Source of the DNA: Uranotaenia lowii
Taxonomy: Eukaryota; Arthropoda; Insecta; Diptera; Culicidae
Length of the DNA stretch: 64,000 nt
NCBI RefSeq assembly: GCF_029784155.1
Contig: NC_073693.1
Location: 185,277,802-185,341,801 of the forward strand
Direction: 5' to 3'
Numbering within the stretch: the first letter of the stretch is position 1; every line of letters begins with the position of its first letter. The notes beneath the pieces are model-generated. The model was given only the letters and a program-made list of their open reading frames with translations, did not search any database and was not told the DNA's origin. Made by a program: the position numbers and the translations under genes. Below are positions 11,857 through 25,249 of the stretch, piece after piece.

Positions 11857-12594
11857 ATACTGATTGGTCTAAGATTGGATAACTCATGGGATTTAGTTTT
11901 TTTTAATAGGAATAACTTTCGATTGTTTCCATTGATACGGAAATTTTGAAGTTTTAATAATTATGTTAAAAATATGACTAATAGCGAGTAGAACAAATGG
12001 TAAAATTATTTTGATTAGTTTGACAGGAATATCATCCATTCCACTGCATTTGATTTGATAGAATAATGAACTGCGTTTATGATTTCATATTCTTCAAAAC
12101 GTTTGAAGTTAAAACCGTGTAAGTTATTATAGTTATACTTACCTAATTATTGATCTTTTTTTTACAAGTAGTTTTATCAAGGCATTTAACTCATAAAGTT
12201 TTTTTTTGTGCCGAGTATTAATTTCACTTTTGTGTGATGTTAGTAAGAGGGGGGCTGTAATCGTCGCGGCTACTCAACTGTTAATTAATTTAACTAGAGA
12301 GAGGAAAGAGGATTGTGTAGGGTCACTCTCGAGTACAGATTTCCGTCTGGTGGCTTCCTGTAGCGTGGTTTTGTTAGCTACCTCAGGTATTGTCTTCCTG
12401 GCCAGCCTTCTTTCCGGTGTTATCGAACCGGTCGGACGAGAGGTTGTTCTAATGAATATACGAAAAGAGCATTAGAAAGAGTAAAGACAGAGGGGAAGAG
12501 GACTAAACGATCAAGTCAGACATTTTAAGATATTTGTATATAGGGTACAAATATTCAAGATCTAAGTTTGCCAAGATGTCTCGAATTGGAACAC
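11857..12594. other. Unassigned spacer
   Basis: AT-rich with a short GC-richer stretch (about 12230-12470). The 89-codon plus-strand ORF there has no recognisable domain. No gene supported. Confidence 0.35.
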
Positions 12595-12596
12595 CA

Positions 12597-14639
12597 CCCA
12601 AGTAACCATAAGCACTAAAACGTAGCCCTTAATCAACACTATATTCCCATATATAACTCTGAATTAATGCTTGTTTTGCACTGTAACCAACGGTTCCCCA
12701 GACTGCTCAGCCGAGCAAGAACCCCCCCTCTAAGCCTCAGGGTCGGCACACTCGATTAGTTTCGGAACAAGGAAACACCTTAATGCGCTTAGTTAAAGTC
12801 CCACCTTTATTTTCCCGATAACACCTTAATTCACTTTGGCACAATATTCCCCTTATGTGGTTTTTGTCCTACCTTTTGGTCGCTTGGTACAAACAGCAGG
12901 CCGGGGCAGCAAACGAGCCGACGATGCGGGCTAGGACCAGGCTTGGTCCTGAAGTGGTTACGGGATAGCGGTCTCCGGAAGGTCAACGGCTTAGACCCAC
13001 GTGGCGACGGAATCGGCTTTGCTCTCACGCACTAGTACGGCTGGTCCGGGCTGGACTCCGAAGTGTCGGAGTCGGAATTGGCCACGGCGCAATCCTTAAC
13101 ACACGAGGGAGAATTGCGGGGCACTCGAACGACGCACGTTTTTGTTGGGCGGTCGTATCCGGTACCAGCACGAGGTTCAGTGTCGCCTAGGTCGACCAGC
13201 ACGGGTTGACGAACGCTGGCAATTGGATGGATGGTCGGTTTTTCAAACCAAAACTCGGGGTCCTGTAGAGGGACATGATGGGAGAAGGAATTGCGAAAGC
13301 TGTTAGTGGCTAGCCTGTACGGGGTCCAACACGGTTGCTACCTGGATGCTCAATATGGATCACTCAAACTTCAGCTGTTGGCATTCACAGGAACGTGTTG
13401 TTTGTTCGAACTCTTTCATCCAAATGAAGCGGAACAAGTATGAGGTTTTTGACCCCGTACAAAGGTCAAAGGCGTTGTAGTCCATCCATAAATTCCTCCC
13501 ATCATGCCCTATTGTCCTTGTTGGCGGGATAATGCTGCTAATAATGACTCACAGCACCATCTGTTGCCAAATTGAGTCCAGTTGACCTAATCGCGTTGGG
13601 TGGTGATGCTCTCGGGAACTTTGGGGTGGTCCTTCTTCCTTACCCAGTAAGGCGCCTCCTTGCCATAATACGCGGATTTAAAAAACGATTCTCACTAAAC
13701 CAAGCAGTAAAGGTTATGCTGGTTACAGCACTATATGCGTATATAATGCAGATTTAATGCTAAAAAGGCGAAATAGCGGGCTGAATAAATGTTATCACAA
13801 CATAGCCTTTAATAAGCATTACAAATGCTGAATTAGAGCACCATCAAAACGTCATTTTTCGCCAGCCGTATAAAAGCATTAACAATGCATACTTAGAACT
13901 TCTTTTAATTGATTGACCATGATTGATGTGAAACGGAAATTTAAAATAGGAAATTTTTATTTGATTTATTAAAATGAACAAAAATTGAAAAATAAAATCA
14001 TTATCTACAACATCAATCAACCTGCTGAATGAAGGATTATGCTTGCTTAATGAAGTGATTATAATTGAATTATGAATTAATTTTTAAGAGTCTCGAACCG
14101 AGGATCCCTCAGCAGCCTTTATCTTTCCTTGCGCCTTTACCATTTCGACCACTCTTGATGCTGATAAGGTAGGTGAAAAAAACCCGTACATCAAGTACTG
14201 TTCGGGTCACACAACTTCATAGACAATGTATGCATGAGAAGGTTTGGAAATGTATTGGAAAATTTTGGGAGAAGACAACTGCAACTGCCCGCTCTGATTG
14301 TTTTCGTTTGCTGTCTTGTTTACTCACACGCAGCAAATGAAAAAATCATTCTTGTTTACATTCGCGGGTTTGACGTTTCTACGCTTTATAAAAACTTTAT
14401 ATAAGCATTAACAGGAAGTTCTAGTGCTACAGTCTTAATGCTTGTTAACTTTATATAGTAGCTCTATATGTGCATATAGTGCTATCATTAGTGTTAATTT
14501 TTGTTATTGCTTCTATGCATTAATAATGCTTATATAAAACTAAAAAGCATTATGAATGTTGATATAATGTTAACTTGCATAAGAAATGTTGATTTAATGC
14601 TGATTAAGGGTTATGGCTTAATGCTTATGGTTACTTGGG
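12597..14639. mobile_element. CCCAAGTAACC-terminated element, CA-flanked, carrying a solo LTR
   Basis: Left end CCCAAGTAACCATAAGC and right end GCTTATGGTTACTTGGG, CA on both sides (12595-12596, 14640-14641). Subterminal GCATTA/TAATGC words recur on both sides. Without the solo LTR and its 4-bp duplication it is about 1.0 kb. No transposase. Confidence 0.75.
12682..13727. mobile_element. Solo LTR, family copy 1
   Basis: TGTAACC at 12682 and GGTTACA ending at 13727 give the TG...CA ends of an LTR. GCAC flanks both sides (12678-12681, 13728-13731), a 4-bp duplication. It aligns along its length with 47393-50000 after that copy's insertions are removed. No internal retroelement genes or second LTR are present. 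AATAAA on the minus strand near 12812 suggests a minus transcriptional orientation, weakly. Gypsy- or BEL-type is undecided. Confidence 0.7.
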
Positions 14640-14641
14640 CA

Positions 14642-15250
14642 GGTAGTATACTTCGGGCCCTAAGAGCAAACGCACCAATAAGTGAGTATAAGCGGCCCGG
14701 TTTTGCTCATTTCAGCGGACCGGTTTTGGGATACACACTCTTTCGTGCACCGGGCGGTAGCATAATTATTTTTAAATTTAGCATTGCACTGAGAAAACTT
14801 TTGAAGAAAATCTAAATTTAAATTAATACGTACCGAGTAAATTTTCGGAGTCGTCAGTTTTTTGCTCAAATTTCGATGAATGTTGGTCTTAAAAGGGCCT
14901 GGGGGTGTTGGCAGTTATTTGACGGGATAGCTGCTATCCGTATCGTGACGTCAAAGTCTACATCCTGGTTGAACATGCCATACAGAAGCAGCAAGGCCAA
15001 GCAGCTTCGAACACCAGCAATCGGGTCCGATGACGGATGCAGCAAGAACTTCCGAGCAGGATGTTTGCTTCGCTTGGCCTCGTCATCGTATCTATAGGAC
15101 ACCGCTTTCAACCGGTGGTGGTTGTAAAGCGTTGAGTTTTCCTTACAGTGTTTCCAATTCCGTGTCACCCGTTTGCTGGATTGTGATTAAAAACTTATTG
15201 AATTGTAGGACGACTTGATTGAATAAAATAAGTTCAGATAAGAATATATT
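14642..15250. other. Unassigned GC-richer stretch
   Basis: 14650-14770 has GCTCATTT/GAGCAAA words like the 3' flank of the LINE at 16047, possibly a related 3' end. 14870-15170 is GC-richer, with a 100-codon minus-strand ORF of no recognised family. No gene is claimed. Confidence 0.3.
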
Positions 15251-15360
15251 TTCGAATTAAGCTCGATTTTGCTTTCAAAACGCCGGGCACTTATATTTCC
15301 TAACAAATGGACCCGAAAAACAAAATTTAACAAACCAAACAATTCAACTAAAATTCAACT

Positions 15361-15588
15361 TTATTTGTTTATTATATTTATATTAAAATCATACTTTTCT
15401 AAAAAATCTTCAACTTCTTTTTCTATCCAACGTGCTGATTGAAATAATTGCTGCTCCGAAAAACTGGGTCCCATTAGTTGCAAACTTATTGGACCTCGTT
15501 CCGAAAGCCGAATCGGTAGGGACAGTACTGGAATGCCACCCATATCGGCCGGTTGGATACAAAAATCCTGCACAGCGCACTGGTCTCG
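15361..15588 (-). pseudogene. gatA: C-terminal fragment of glutamyl-tRNA(Gln) amidotransferase subunit A, GatA-like
   Basis: The 75 codons to a TAA at 15361 read [13 protein letters not shown], then [28 protein letters not shown] and ARWIE. This is the order of the amidase-signature C-terminus of mitochondrial GatA, the glutaminase subunit that helps convert Glu-tRNA(Gln) to Gln-tRNA(Gln). Upstream the match seems to continue as HSEFL in another frame (about 15605-15621), hinting at a one-base frameshift. An acceptor is not clear, and no earlier exon is seen before the LINE at 16047. It could be the last exon of a gene whose other exons lie past the LINEs, or a stranded fragment. Family call good; functional state uncertain. 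Confidence 0.6.
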
Positions 15589-15599
15589 ATTATTATTAC

Positions 15600-16046
15600 T
15601 CCGAGAAACTCCGAGTGACCATTTTTGGTCACAAATTACGATGCTTCAAGTTTGTTTATCTGAAATTGAGTGAGAAAGGAAAAAATGTTATCAAAATTCA
15701 TAGGTAGAAAAAAAGTCAAAAGCAGTATAAAATACAAAATAAATAACTCACCATCAGAACCAGCATTTACACTTTCTCGTTCAATTCCTGGAAAACCCCG
15801 AAAAAATGTAACGAAATTGCGAATTTAACTGCAGTTATTACAAAAAAAACCATCCACAATTTTAAGCTGATACAATTTTTTTCTTAAAATAAATATCAAC
15901 AAACATCTACACGCTGCGACATCGTTTGTTTAATTCTGCTCAAAACGGTAGAATTTTTTCAGTGCATGTTTGCTCTCGCCCCTTTCTAGTGAGCAAATTT
16001 GGTGATTTTGTCGGTCCCGACGGCATCGGCCCTATTTTGCTCACCT
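15600..16046. other. Spacer between gatA fragment and LINE
   Basis: On the minus strand, TTTTCCAG near 15800 and GGTGAGT near 15755 could bound a 36-nt mini-exon, but its reading (IERESVNAGSD) is not recognised. 15950-16046 is probably the 3' UTR of the adjacent LINE. Confidence 0.25.
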
Positions 16047-17788
16047 TCATACTAACCCCCGGTGCGGTATGGAAGTGATTAAACTCGTGAGCATTTTCAC
16101 TTTGCTCGCGATTGCTGCGGATGCCCTAAGGGTATCCAGTAGCCAAGCTCTCGATCGATTAAACCGTTCACACGTCCACACAACATGATCAATGTCGTGG
16201 TAGCCATCCCCACAAACACAAACATTGCTTGTAACTAGTTGTATACGAAACAAATGCGCGTCAAGCCGGCAGTGATTTGACATGAGCCGAGAAACCACGC
16301 GAATGAAATCGCGACTCATGTTAATTAACTCATCCGAATAGATGAAACAGTGGTCTACGGGCGGTGTGCGAATGTGTTCCAAGGTACAATAAATTGCGAC
16401 AAGTTCGACAACGTAATCGGAGCATGGCTCTTGAAGCTTGAACGAAGCCTCAAAGCGCTCATTATACACTGCGAAACCAGTCGCGCCGTCGATTCTAGAA
16501 CCATCAGTAAAGAACATTTTTGTAGGGTCAATTTCACGTACTTTTGATGCAAAGATTGAAGGAATGACGTTGGGTCGGACGTGATCAGGAATTCCACGGA
16601 TGTCAGCGGTCATGGACAGATCGAATTTCATTAAGGAACTACTGATCGGGTAAAAGTGACTCTTGTCCGAATTTAACTAAGAAGGGTTTACATATTTGAC
16701 TTGCGGATTAATATTCATAAGCCTTTCCAAATTTTCTATCGCCAAAGGATTCATAGTTACACTTCGAATTAGAAAACGTAGCGATAAATCGAAGAAACGA
16801 TTTTTCAACGGCATTACTCCTGCCAGTACTTCGAGACTCATCGTATGTGTCGATTGCATACAACCCATGGCAGTACGCAAACAGCGATACTGTATTCGTT
16901 CTAGTTTAATCAAGTGGGTTTGCGCGGCGGACCCAAAGCAAAAGCTTCTGTATTCTATGACCGACAGTATCGTTGTTTGGTATAACCTGATGAGGTCCTG
17001 TGGATGAGCACCCCACCAGGTTCCAGTAATCGTTCGAAGAAAATTGATTCTTTTTGGCATTTTTGTGTCAAGTACCTAATATGTTTTCCCCAGAGGCATT
17101 TAGAGTCGAACCAGACACCCAAATATTTAAAACTAAGAGATTGAGTTAGAGTTCTACCCATCATAAGGAGCTCTATTTGAGGAGGGGGATGCTTCTTTGA
17201 AAAAACTACTAACTCGGTTTTACTAGGCGAAAACTCGATGCCTAGATTCCTGGGCCAATGTGATAAATTATTTAGAGTTTCTTGTAACGGAGGTTTAATT
17301 TGAGTGCCTTTTTTACCTGTGATATGAACAACACAGTCATCCGCAAGCTGTCTTAGCGTGCAATTTTGTGCCATACAAGCATCGATCTCTCGGACATAAA
17401 AGTTGTATAGCAGAGGGCTTAAACATGAGCCTTGGGGTAGACCCATGTAACTAATTCGTTCAACTTTGGTTTCTCCATGACTAAAATGCATGATTTTTTC
17501 AGACAACAGATTATCAAGAAAATTATTCAATATTGGTGAAAGTCCGCAAGAGTTAAGATTACTAGATAGCACTTCTATGGACACCGAGTCGAATGCCCCT
17601 TTGATGTCCAGAAATCTGCCCCCATCTGCTCTTTTTGGGCAAACGCCAATTGAATGTCTGATGAAAGTAATGCTAGACAGTTGTCCGTACCCTTTCCTCT
17701 GCGGAATCCAAATTGTGTACTTGACAAGAGACGTCTGTTGCTCTTGACAATGAGTATTTGCTAAACTTGACAGAGAATGAAGTTCCAT
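16047..17788 (-). pseudogene. Decayed LINE with reverse transcriptase and RNase H (I/LOA-type)
   Basis: Read right to left. 17788-16955 holds RT motifs FLDIKGAFDSVS, GLPQGSCLSPLLYNFY, QLADDC (the Y/FADD box with Leu first), TELVVFSK and YLGVWFDSK. 17060-16677 continues the RT C-terminus in another frame. 16631-16047 has an RNase H start (FTDGSRIDGATGFAVYN) and a C-terminal zinc knuckle (CVCGDGYHDIDHVVWTC). Frameshifts fall near 17050 and 16650, and part of RNase H is missing between SDEL and RDFIRVV. The endonuclease and ORF1 are absent; it is 5'-truncated near 17,780. Inactive. Confidence 0.8.
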
Positions 17789-17789
17789 G

Positions 17790-17902
17790 GACCTCGAAAT
17801 AGCATTTTGAACAGCAAAAAAGTTCCACAGAACTTTTGTTCAGCTCTATGTGAACTTATGAGTTCGTTCCTTAAGCTATATCCGAACTTTTGGTTGCTTG
17901 GG
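17790..17902. mobile_element. Right end of a CCCAAGCAACC-type element
   Basis: GGTTGCTTGGG ends at about 17892, preceded by GAACTT/AAGTTC repeats as in the subterminal parts of this group. The left end was not found; the LINE may have replaced it. Confidence 0.35.
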
Positions 17903-18039
17903 AATGATCGCAGTGGACTCTCTCCCCAACAGAATCACCCGCTAACGGTGGCTCCAGAGATACCCCATTAGTTTAAAGAACTAACACTCTACTAGTCAAG
18001 CTTACGGGTAAACCCCTTCCCCCTGTCTGTACAAGAAAC

Positions 18040-19025
18040 GATTCGTCAATTAAATATTGGAACGACACTATATAATCCAAAAGTAGATCTGAGCTTAGGC
18101 AGAGTAATCAAAGCCCGAAAAGCTTCAGCAATCGTCCTGCCACACTTTTATCAACTCGTCAAAAACAAATACTCCAACTATTCACACACCTATACCGACA
18201 ACTCTAGAACAACTGCTGGAAGAATCGGACGTGACTGTAATCTGCAATAGAAGTCTGCTCCTTCCGGGCCAATGCTCCGCCTGTAGTTCAGAAGCTAACG
18301 CCATGATTGATGCCGGTCAGAAATCTACCACAGACACCATCTTTTCTGACTCTGCCAGTGTTCTTTGGCAGTGGCAGCCGGCAACCTAAAACATCCCTGG
18401 ATACAATCTATTTTCACCTGAATAGCTCCCAGTAAAAACATCACACTCTGCTGGTTACCAGGTCACTCCGGCATTTCCAGTAACGAATCAGCTGATTGAC
18501 TTGCCTCAGCCGGTTAAAAAATGACTTCTTCCACGACTCCCATTCCGCAATCCGATGCTGGTCGAAACGCTTAAAACCATATACTGGAAGCCTGGGAAAT
18601 CGAATGAGCTTCGAACAATCGCTCAAAGTTGCGAGACATTAAAAACGAGTCGGACATCATCCTGTAGATCGGCAACAACGAGCCCGAAACCGGTCGACGA
18701 AAAAAGGTAAATTTAATTTCTTTTTCCGTTAGTACAAACGTTAAGTGTCGTGTCTGTAATACGTCAGGTGTTAAATATTTGTATAACCCCCTTACCTGCG
18801 ATATCTGTCTTACATCTACCTCCATCAAACATATCCGTATACCTCTTGTCTGCAATATCAGAACCTTAGAATTTCCTGTTCCCTCTTACCAAACCTCCGA
18901 TAAGCATTATCCAACTGCCCTGAAGAAGAAAAGAAAATTATATCCTTCCTCCACAAATCAAAACTCCTTCATGAATCATAAACAACTCCTCTTTTCCTTC
19001 AAAAAAAAAAAAAAAAAAAAAAAAA
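18040..19025 (+). pseudogene. 3' remnant of an RNase H-bearing LINE with poly(A) tail
   Basis: Scattered frames carry RNase H landmarks: YSHTYTDNSRTTAGRIG near 18190, CSSEANAMIDAG near 18290, and LCWLPGHSGISSNESAD near 18450. CDIC with a following H near 18795-18830 fits the C-terminal zinc knuckle. Stops and frameshifts are frequent. An A run at about 18998-19024 marks the 3' end. Old and 5'-truncated; no RT is readable. Confidence 0.65.
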
Positions 19026-19888
19026 CAAACAAAAAAGAAATACAAAAACTTCAAAAAAATACAAGAAAGTACAATTATGCAATGTAATGAATAAATGAAT
19101 AAACCACACAAAACATACATCGATAAAAACAGTATGTTGTAATACACCCAAAATAATTTAGAAATTATTTTTACGGGATCTTTCACGTAAATTAACATTT
19201 GGTTGTATCATATTGCTTCTACGTGAATCTTGTATTGACCACAGTGTTTAAAGTGCGCCATCGAAGTAACTACTTTACATACTTCAACATAATTGCCTAA
19301 TGAATTTTACGTAAAATCTAAGTGGATGCTTTAAATCGGTTTCGAGTATTTTTTTTTTCTCAAATTCTTATAAGAAAATGTCATGTTGCTGACTTTGTTC
19401 GTTCTGTGAAATTGAAATTTCTAACCAACGAAATTATTTTATTTTTTCAGACCACGAAACATCCCTTAGCGGAAGGTTGGCGTTAGGTTTGCGGACTTCC
19501 TGACCGGTCAAGTAAATCCGAGTGCCTTCCAGGAATTATAAGAAAACGAATCCTCGACTGATCTTGTAAAGGAAACATATTTACTATTCAGAAATTTCAT
19601 TTTTATTTATTCAACTTTTTATTTTGTTTCTACAGGATAACATAATCGTACCAGGCTCAGAATGCGGATTGTTGCAGATTTTTTTCGTGATTAAGTGTAG
19701 GTGTAAAATCCTATATGTGTGTGCTCATTTAAAAAAATAATAAAAAGAAATACAAAAGCAATAGCGAATCAATCTTAATTACATTTCAATACTAAACGAA
19801 TTTAACGAATCTTTCACTATCACATCATGTCGTACTCACTAAAAATTCACGTAAATTTTATTTGATGTTCATTATGCACCGATTCTTA
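19026..19888. other. AT-rich spacer, nothing recognised
   Basis: No ORF, RNA gene or transposon end could be supported. TTCACGTAAATT occurs near both ends (19185, 19850), possibly an unrecognised repeat. Confidence 0.35.
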
Positions 19889-19890
19889 TA

Positions 19891-20799
19891 CACAGCAAAA
19901 AATTTCTAAAAGTATACGGAATCTAAAACACGAGTGATCTAAGTTTTCACAAGTGTATTTACAAAAAGATGTAATTTTCCACTCATTTTGATGTAATTTT
20001 AATCTTTTTTGAAAAAGCGAATAGAAATAAATTGTTTTGCTATAATTTTACATTCCGTGATGTAAAAATAAAGCGGTCAATGAAATTTATATCACAAACA
20101 GTGTAAAATTATATCTGTTTGATTTAAAACTGAATAACATTGTTTGTCTGTGCCATTTTCCAGTTGCATCATTGTGTGAAAACCGAGTATCTTCGTTCCA
20201 AGACGCAGCTCCTGCATCTCTATAGTTTCCTAAAAGTGGTAGGTTTCTCAAGTAAAAAACAAACGAATGATGTTATTGAAATTAATCAGTTCTTTCTCGA
20301 TTACAGCGACCGCAGATTTTGCAATGGCAAGGATCCGGAATATGATTGCCTGGAGGAAAATTTTGCCTGAGCAATCCGAGTGTGTAAAAACCCCATCCTG
20401 ACCCGGCAGTCTCCTGTGGATCCGGACCATAACTGTCCGGAACGGAATTCCCTTCGGTTCCCCAGTGACTCTGATTGTTAAAAAATCAGGGAGTCCTTTT
20501 TCTTTATTGTTGTTGTTTTTTTTATTTTGAAAATAAATGTTAAATTATTGTAAACAGCTTTTTTTCCTTTCATAATATCTGAATATTTAATAATCATTGC
20601 AATTATCCTGAATTAAAAATCTAAAATTTTACATCGCTGTGTATTTTTACACGACAATAATCTGTTCTCTTTTCGTGCATCGTTTTTGGTCTAAATTTAC
20701 ACCCCTCGATGTAACGATGATGTAATTTTAGATCATAAACAATGTTCCGTTTTCGTGCATCGTTTTCAATCTAAAATTACACGAATTTTTCTTGCTGTG
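19891..20799. mobile_element. TA-flanked MITE with CACAGCAA ends
   Basis: Left end CACAGCAAAAAATTT, right end AATTTTTCTTGCTGTG, TA on both sides (19889-19890, 20800-20801). Subterminal words such as CTAAAATTACA recur. The short ORF at 20140-20370 resembles no known protein. Same end type as 5416-6222. Confidence 0.7.
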
Positions 20800-20801
20800 T
20801 A

Positions 20802-23800
20802 TTGTGAATTTTAATAAAAATTTTAGAAACGTCGCTGGTGAACTGGCAACAAAACACAGACTTCCGACAATCTAGTCCTTCTCTTTCCTTGTCGGAAGTC
20901 TTTCGGAAGTCGGAAGTCCGGACTTCCAAAGTAAAATTTAGTGCTGACGCGTTTACATGTATACCGTACACGGATAAAAAAGTCTACTAGTTGTTATAAA
21001 AATTCGTATGGTTGCCTCTTCCATGCCAATGATTTTCAATTCAACGTACAGTTTTACTTGATCAACCTCGATATCTACAAACAAATCAGCGTTGCTGTAA
21101 AGTTATTTTGGCTATCGATTTTCAAAACTCACACATACGCCACCGTGAATACTGAATTCCGATGTTTCAAAACTCTCACCTCACCTGTTGCCCACGAGTC
21201 CACGACGAATGACAAACCAAGCTGCGAGAGGGTAGAGCTACAGAATGCTGTCTGTAACTATGGACCATGCCATGCCATGTGTTTCCATTCTCTCAACGTG
21301 GAAGGATCTTATCAATTGGCGCTCTCCGGTTTTTATGGTTCGCTTTGCATTGCCGGAAACAGTCGGAAAATGAGAATCATGTCGATATCATCCATTGAAA
21401 TCTTCATACAGCCATTTTTCCTCGACGCGTGTTTGAATTTCCATCTAGAAAAATAAAAAGATACGGGAGTGATATCAGCTTCACACCATGATAGCAACTT
21501 TAGTCTCGTTCCGAGCTTTGCGTCGTGCGGTTGGAAAATTCGGAAAACAGTCTCGTCTGCAGTTTCTATCAAATAATCTAGAAGCTTTGTGTTACAACTT
21601 TGATGTAGTGATGCTTAAAGTGAGAAAGATTGAAAGCAATTTTGTAGATTGGATTAGCTAGCAACAAGTGTTCTGAATTGTTATTTACACATGTAACGTA
21701 TTGATGTGTTTGAGGATATGATGGTTTCCTCCTGATGGCAACAACTTGTTATGGAACCATTGAAAAGGATACTGGAATATTTTTTTTCATCTGAAACACA
21801 AACAAGCGCCGCGAAGCTGGATAAGCTGATAATTTTCGACGTATTTGATTGGCATCTGCTGGTTTCTAGCTCGCAGTGCGGTATTAGAATGAGTTTCGCG
21901 TAGGATTATTTTTTGATTAAACTTAAATTCAAATACCAAATTGAATTCTGTCACAGATATTTAATATTGAAAATCCACAATTGTTATACATGTGACGAAT
22001 TTCAAAAAGACACATAAGTTCCGTTATTAACATTTTTATAAATTTACATACAATTTCTCTAACGCTTTTTTTTTTAAATATAACTAAAGCTTAGTTTGTT
22101 AAGAAATGGGACACTTTCTTTTGCTGATAGCTAATTTCCTAGTTATCGGACATACACGCTTTTGACAATATTTTGTTGCCTGTAAAATGCACTATCCGAC
22201 CAATTTTTTTTAAATTTTATTTACGATGCAGGAGCAAAAGGAATAAAATATTTAGCACAGTTTCCTTCAAAATCTATCATAATCAAATCGAGAACAGACA
22301 AAACCGTTGATTATTCAAAAAAAAATTGTGCGTGGTGGTCAGTTGCAAATGAGTCTACAATAAAAGCTTCACACTGCTCTACCTTCTCCCATGAAACAAG
22401 AGATGAATAATGAAAACTTTATCAAAATTTCTCTTCATACTCATTTCAATATCCTTCTACACAACTAAACATCCTTTTTTAAAACAACCAGCGAATCTAT
22501 AATATCCTCTGCGAAAAAATGTTGATAATTTTGTTTCATTTGTAGGTAAATCTGGTATTTTAAAATTGTCACTTTAAGAGCTCTTTATAGAATTTCTCTT
22601 TATATAAGTGTTTTTTTTTTCAATGAAAATTAATACACACGTTGTTGGGAGATAAAAATGTAGAAAAATAATTTTCAAGCTATCTTCATTAATATTAGCG
22701 CTCTGATATTTTATAATTTTTCGGAAGTATTTTACATTTCACCGATAAGGCCGATAAACTAATTAACTAACATAACTAACGGGCATTAAATTCTTCATTG
22801 GGTATTTTACTGAATTGTGATTTGGAAATTTAGAATTATTATTTTAAATTTGGAAACACAATATATAAAATCAATACTTTAAATATATATTAAGTAGAAA
22901 ATACGATTATCAAAATCAGTTCCTGGATATGAAGCTTCTGGAACCTAATTTTATGCAATTTGCTCTTGAATTTAAAGTTATCATTCAAAATTTTCAATTT
23001 TAATTGTACTACAACAAATAAATTATAAAAAAAGGGATTAGTCTTTTATATTGTTCATGTAGGCACCAACACATAATTCATAATTTTTTAAGTAATTTTG
23101 AATTACCTATAATAAAAAATTATGAAATGAAGGGTTAATTCTGAAAGTTAATACTTTTATTTAGTGAAGAGTCTCAATCATTTGCAATTGAAATAGCCAA
23201 GCTTTCAGATTCAGAATATCAAACGTAGTGCTAAATCTTAACTTGAAATTTCAGTATTATTGTGTAGACTAGCTGACAGCATTATCGGTGACATAATTGC
23301 TGTAGATCTTGAAATCTTTGAGTGTTGATTAAAAATCACTAAAAGATCTTCTGAGTGTTTAGCATGATTGATAGCTTTGTTGCCGAATAAAAAGTATAGT
23401 GGAATGATAAGGGGATAGTTTAATTTCAGAAGGGAAAAATTAAAACCGAGGCAAACTGACTTTGGAAGATTTTTGCGTCCCAAACTCGATTTTTTTGTCA
23501 GATTTTTTCTCTCCCTTCTTTAAGCAGTTTAGAGTTAAATCGATCAATGACACAGTCTTCATGAAAATTGATCATTAAGTTAAAACCTTTTTTCTAGACT
23601 GTTTAGAAATTTTACACTTTTTCTAAAAAGTGCACAAATTTTTCCAATGAACCTTGTATTTTCAAAATTTATATCGGAAACAAGAGCTGATAAAAAAAAA
23701 TACAAATTTGCATTTAATGCTCCTAAAAACATCGAAATCTGTTTTCAAATTCTTTGCACCTCAGAAATTGTGAATATTGTTTCCTTGTGTTATAGTTTTG

Positions 23801-24156
23801 AATGCAGGTTTTGTGTTCGGGAGATGAATTTGAATCTCTGTCGCCAACACCAATTCCGTCATATTGAAACAACTTTTATAAATACTTTTTGTTCTTTTTT
23901 TTTTTTTAATTTAAACTCTCACTACGAATATTTCATATTCGATTTCTGTTTGGCAGTACCTACTTGTATTTTTTTTATGGCCATCCATAATATGAATGTT
24001 TGATGTGATACATTTCAAACAGAATTAAATAAAATCATATCTGAAATTTAAATTTTTGTTTTTGAATTTCATAATATAGGTTATTTATTTTAAATTTATA
24101 ATTCATATTTGAATGGTGGAAAGTTAAGGGTGAAATAACTCGCGAAAGAGAATCTT
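20802..24156. other. AT-rich intergenic DNA without a supported gene
   Basis: An imperfect hairpin of GACTTCCGAC-like words lies at about 20860-20930. A 171-codon plus-strand ORF (20941-21456) has no recognisable domain or splice context. The remainder is AT-rich with scattered stops. Confidence 0.4.
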
Positions 24157-25249
24157 TAGGGGAGAATGAGGATACTTGATCCCTGGGGATACTCGATTCC
24201 TTAGCTATATCTCGAAACTGGAATGTCTTACAAAGATCAAATGTTCTAGAAAAATGTGCCAAAATGAGCAAAATAACAATGCTTGTAGTTTAAAAATTTT
24301 TAACAAAATTATTGTTTGAGTAATTGAACTTTATTTGAAAAATTTCACAAAATGTAACTTGAAGATCTTTTTTCATCACTTTAAAATGTTCCTTACATGG
24401 GAAAATTATGATAAAAATATTTGTTCCAATGTATCAATCGTTCGAGCGTAAAATGAACTTCAAAATGCCATATTTTCAAAGCAATGGAAAACTCTCAACT
24501 TCTTTCAGAAAAAGTTTTCTAAAATGTTGATTATGGGTACAATTGATCCCTAGAGTTGGGTACAATTGATCCCCCTTCCAAACGGCATATTCTGTTTCTG
24601 AATTAATCGTTATGATTGCTGATTACGAAATTACTAATATTTATCCTAAAACTAATATTTATCAAACAATTGTCTGACGAAAAGAGCAAAAATAATTAAT
24701 TTTCTCTTAGTTATAAAAAATAGCGGTGATAGAATTTTCTTCTTATGTCTGCTATAAATTGTAAAATGAGAACAAACATGACCAAAATAGTGAATTAACA
24801 TTCTATCTTGGGGTTTTGTTTGATTTTTATACAAGGATTAGGGCTCCCCTAACTTCAGAAAAATCGCATTTTTTTACTCCCACGAAAATGCTTCTAGTTC
24901 ATCAACGGGTTCAAGTATCGTTCTAATTTTTGGAGCATAGAAACTTGAAGTTTTTCCAAAATTTTTCCAAAAAGATATGGTGAAAATAAGAAAAGAGGAT
25001 CAACAAGGCCGGATTAAAGGGGGGGCAAAAGGGGCAATCGCCCCGGGCCCCCCGGGTCAGGGGGGCCCCCCGACGAATTTTTTTTACATTACTTTAATCA
25101 TACTACCTCAGTTTCTACTAATCTATGAAAATAAATCAAAGCAAGAAAATTGGTATAAAAACTTGAAATATAACTACTAAAGGGCCCCCCGTTAAATAAT
25201 ATCTAGAATAGTTTTTCTCTTACATAAATTAAGGAGGGCCCCTAGAGTA

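Noticed and set aside
14866..15168. 100-codon minus-strand ORF in a GC-richer stretch
   Set aside because: No family recognised and the opposite strand is also partly open; not enough to call a gene.
20941..21456. 171-codon plus-strand ORF
   Set aside because: No recognisable domain, no splice or promoter context, and composition like the surrounding spacer.
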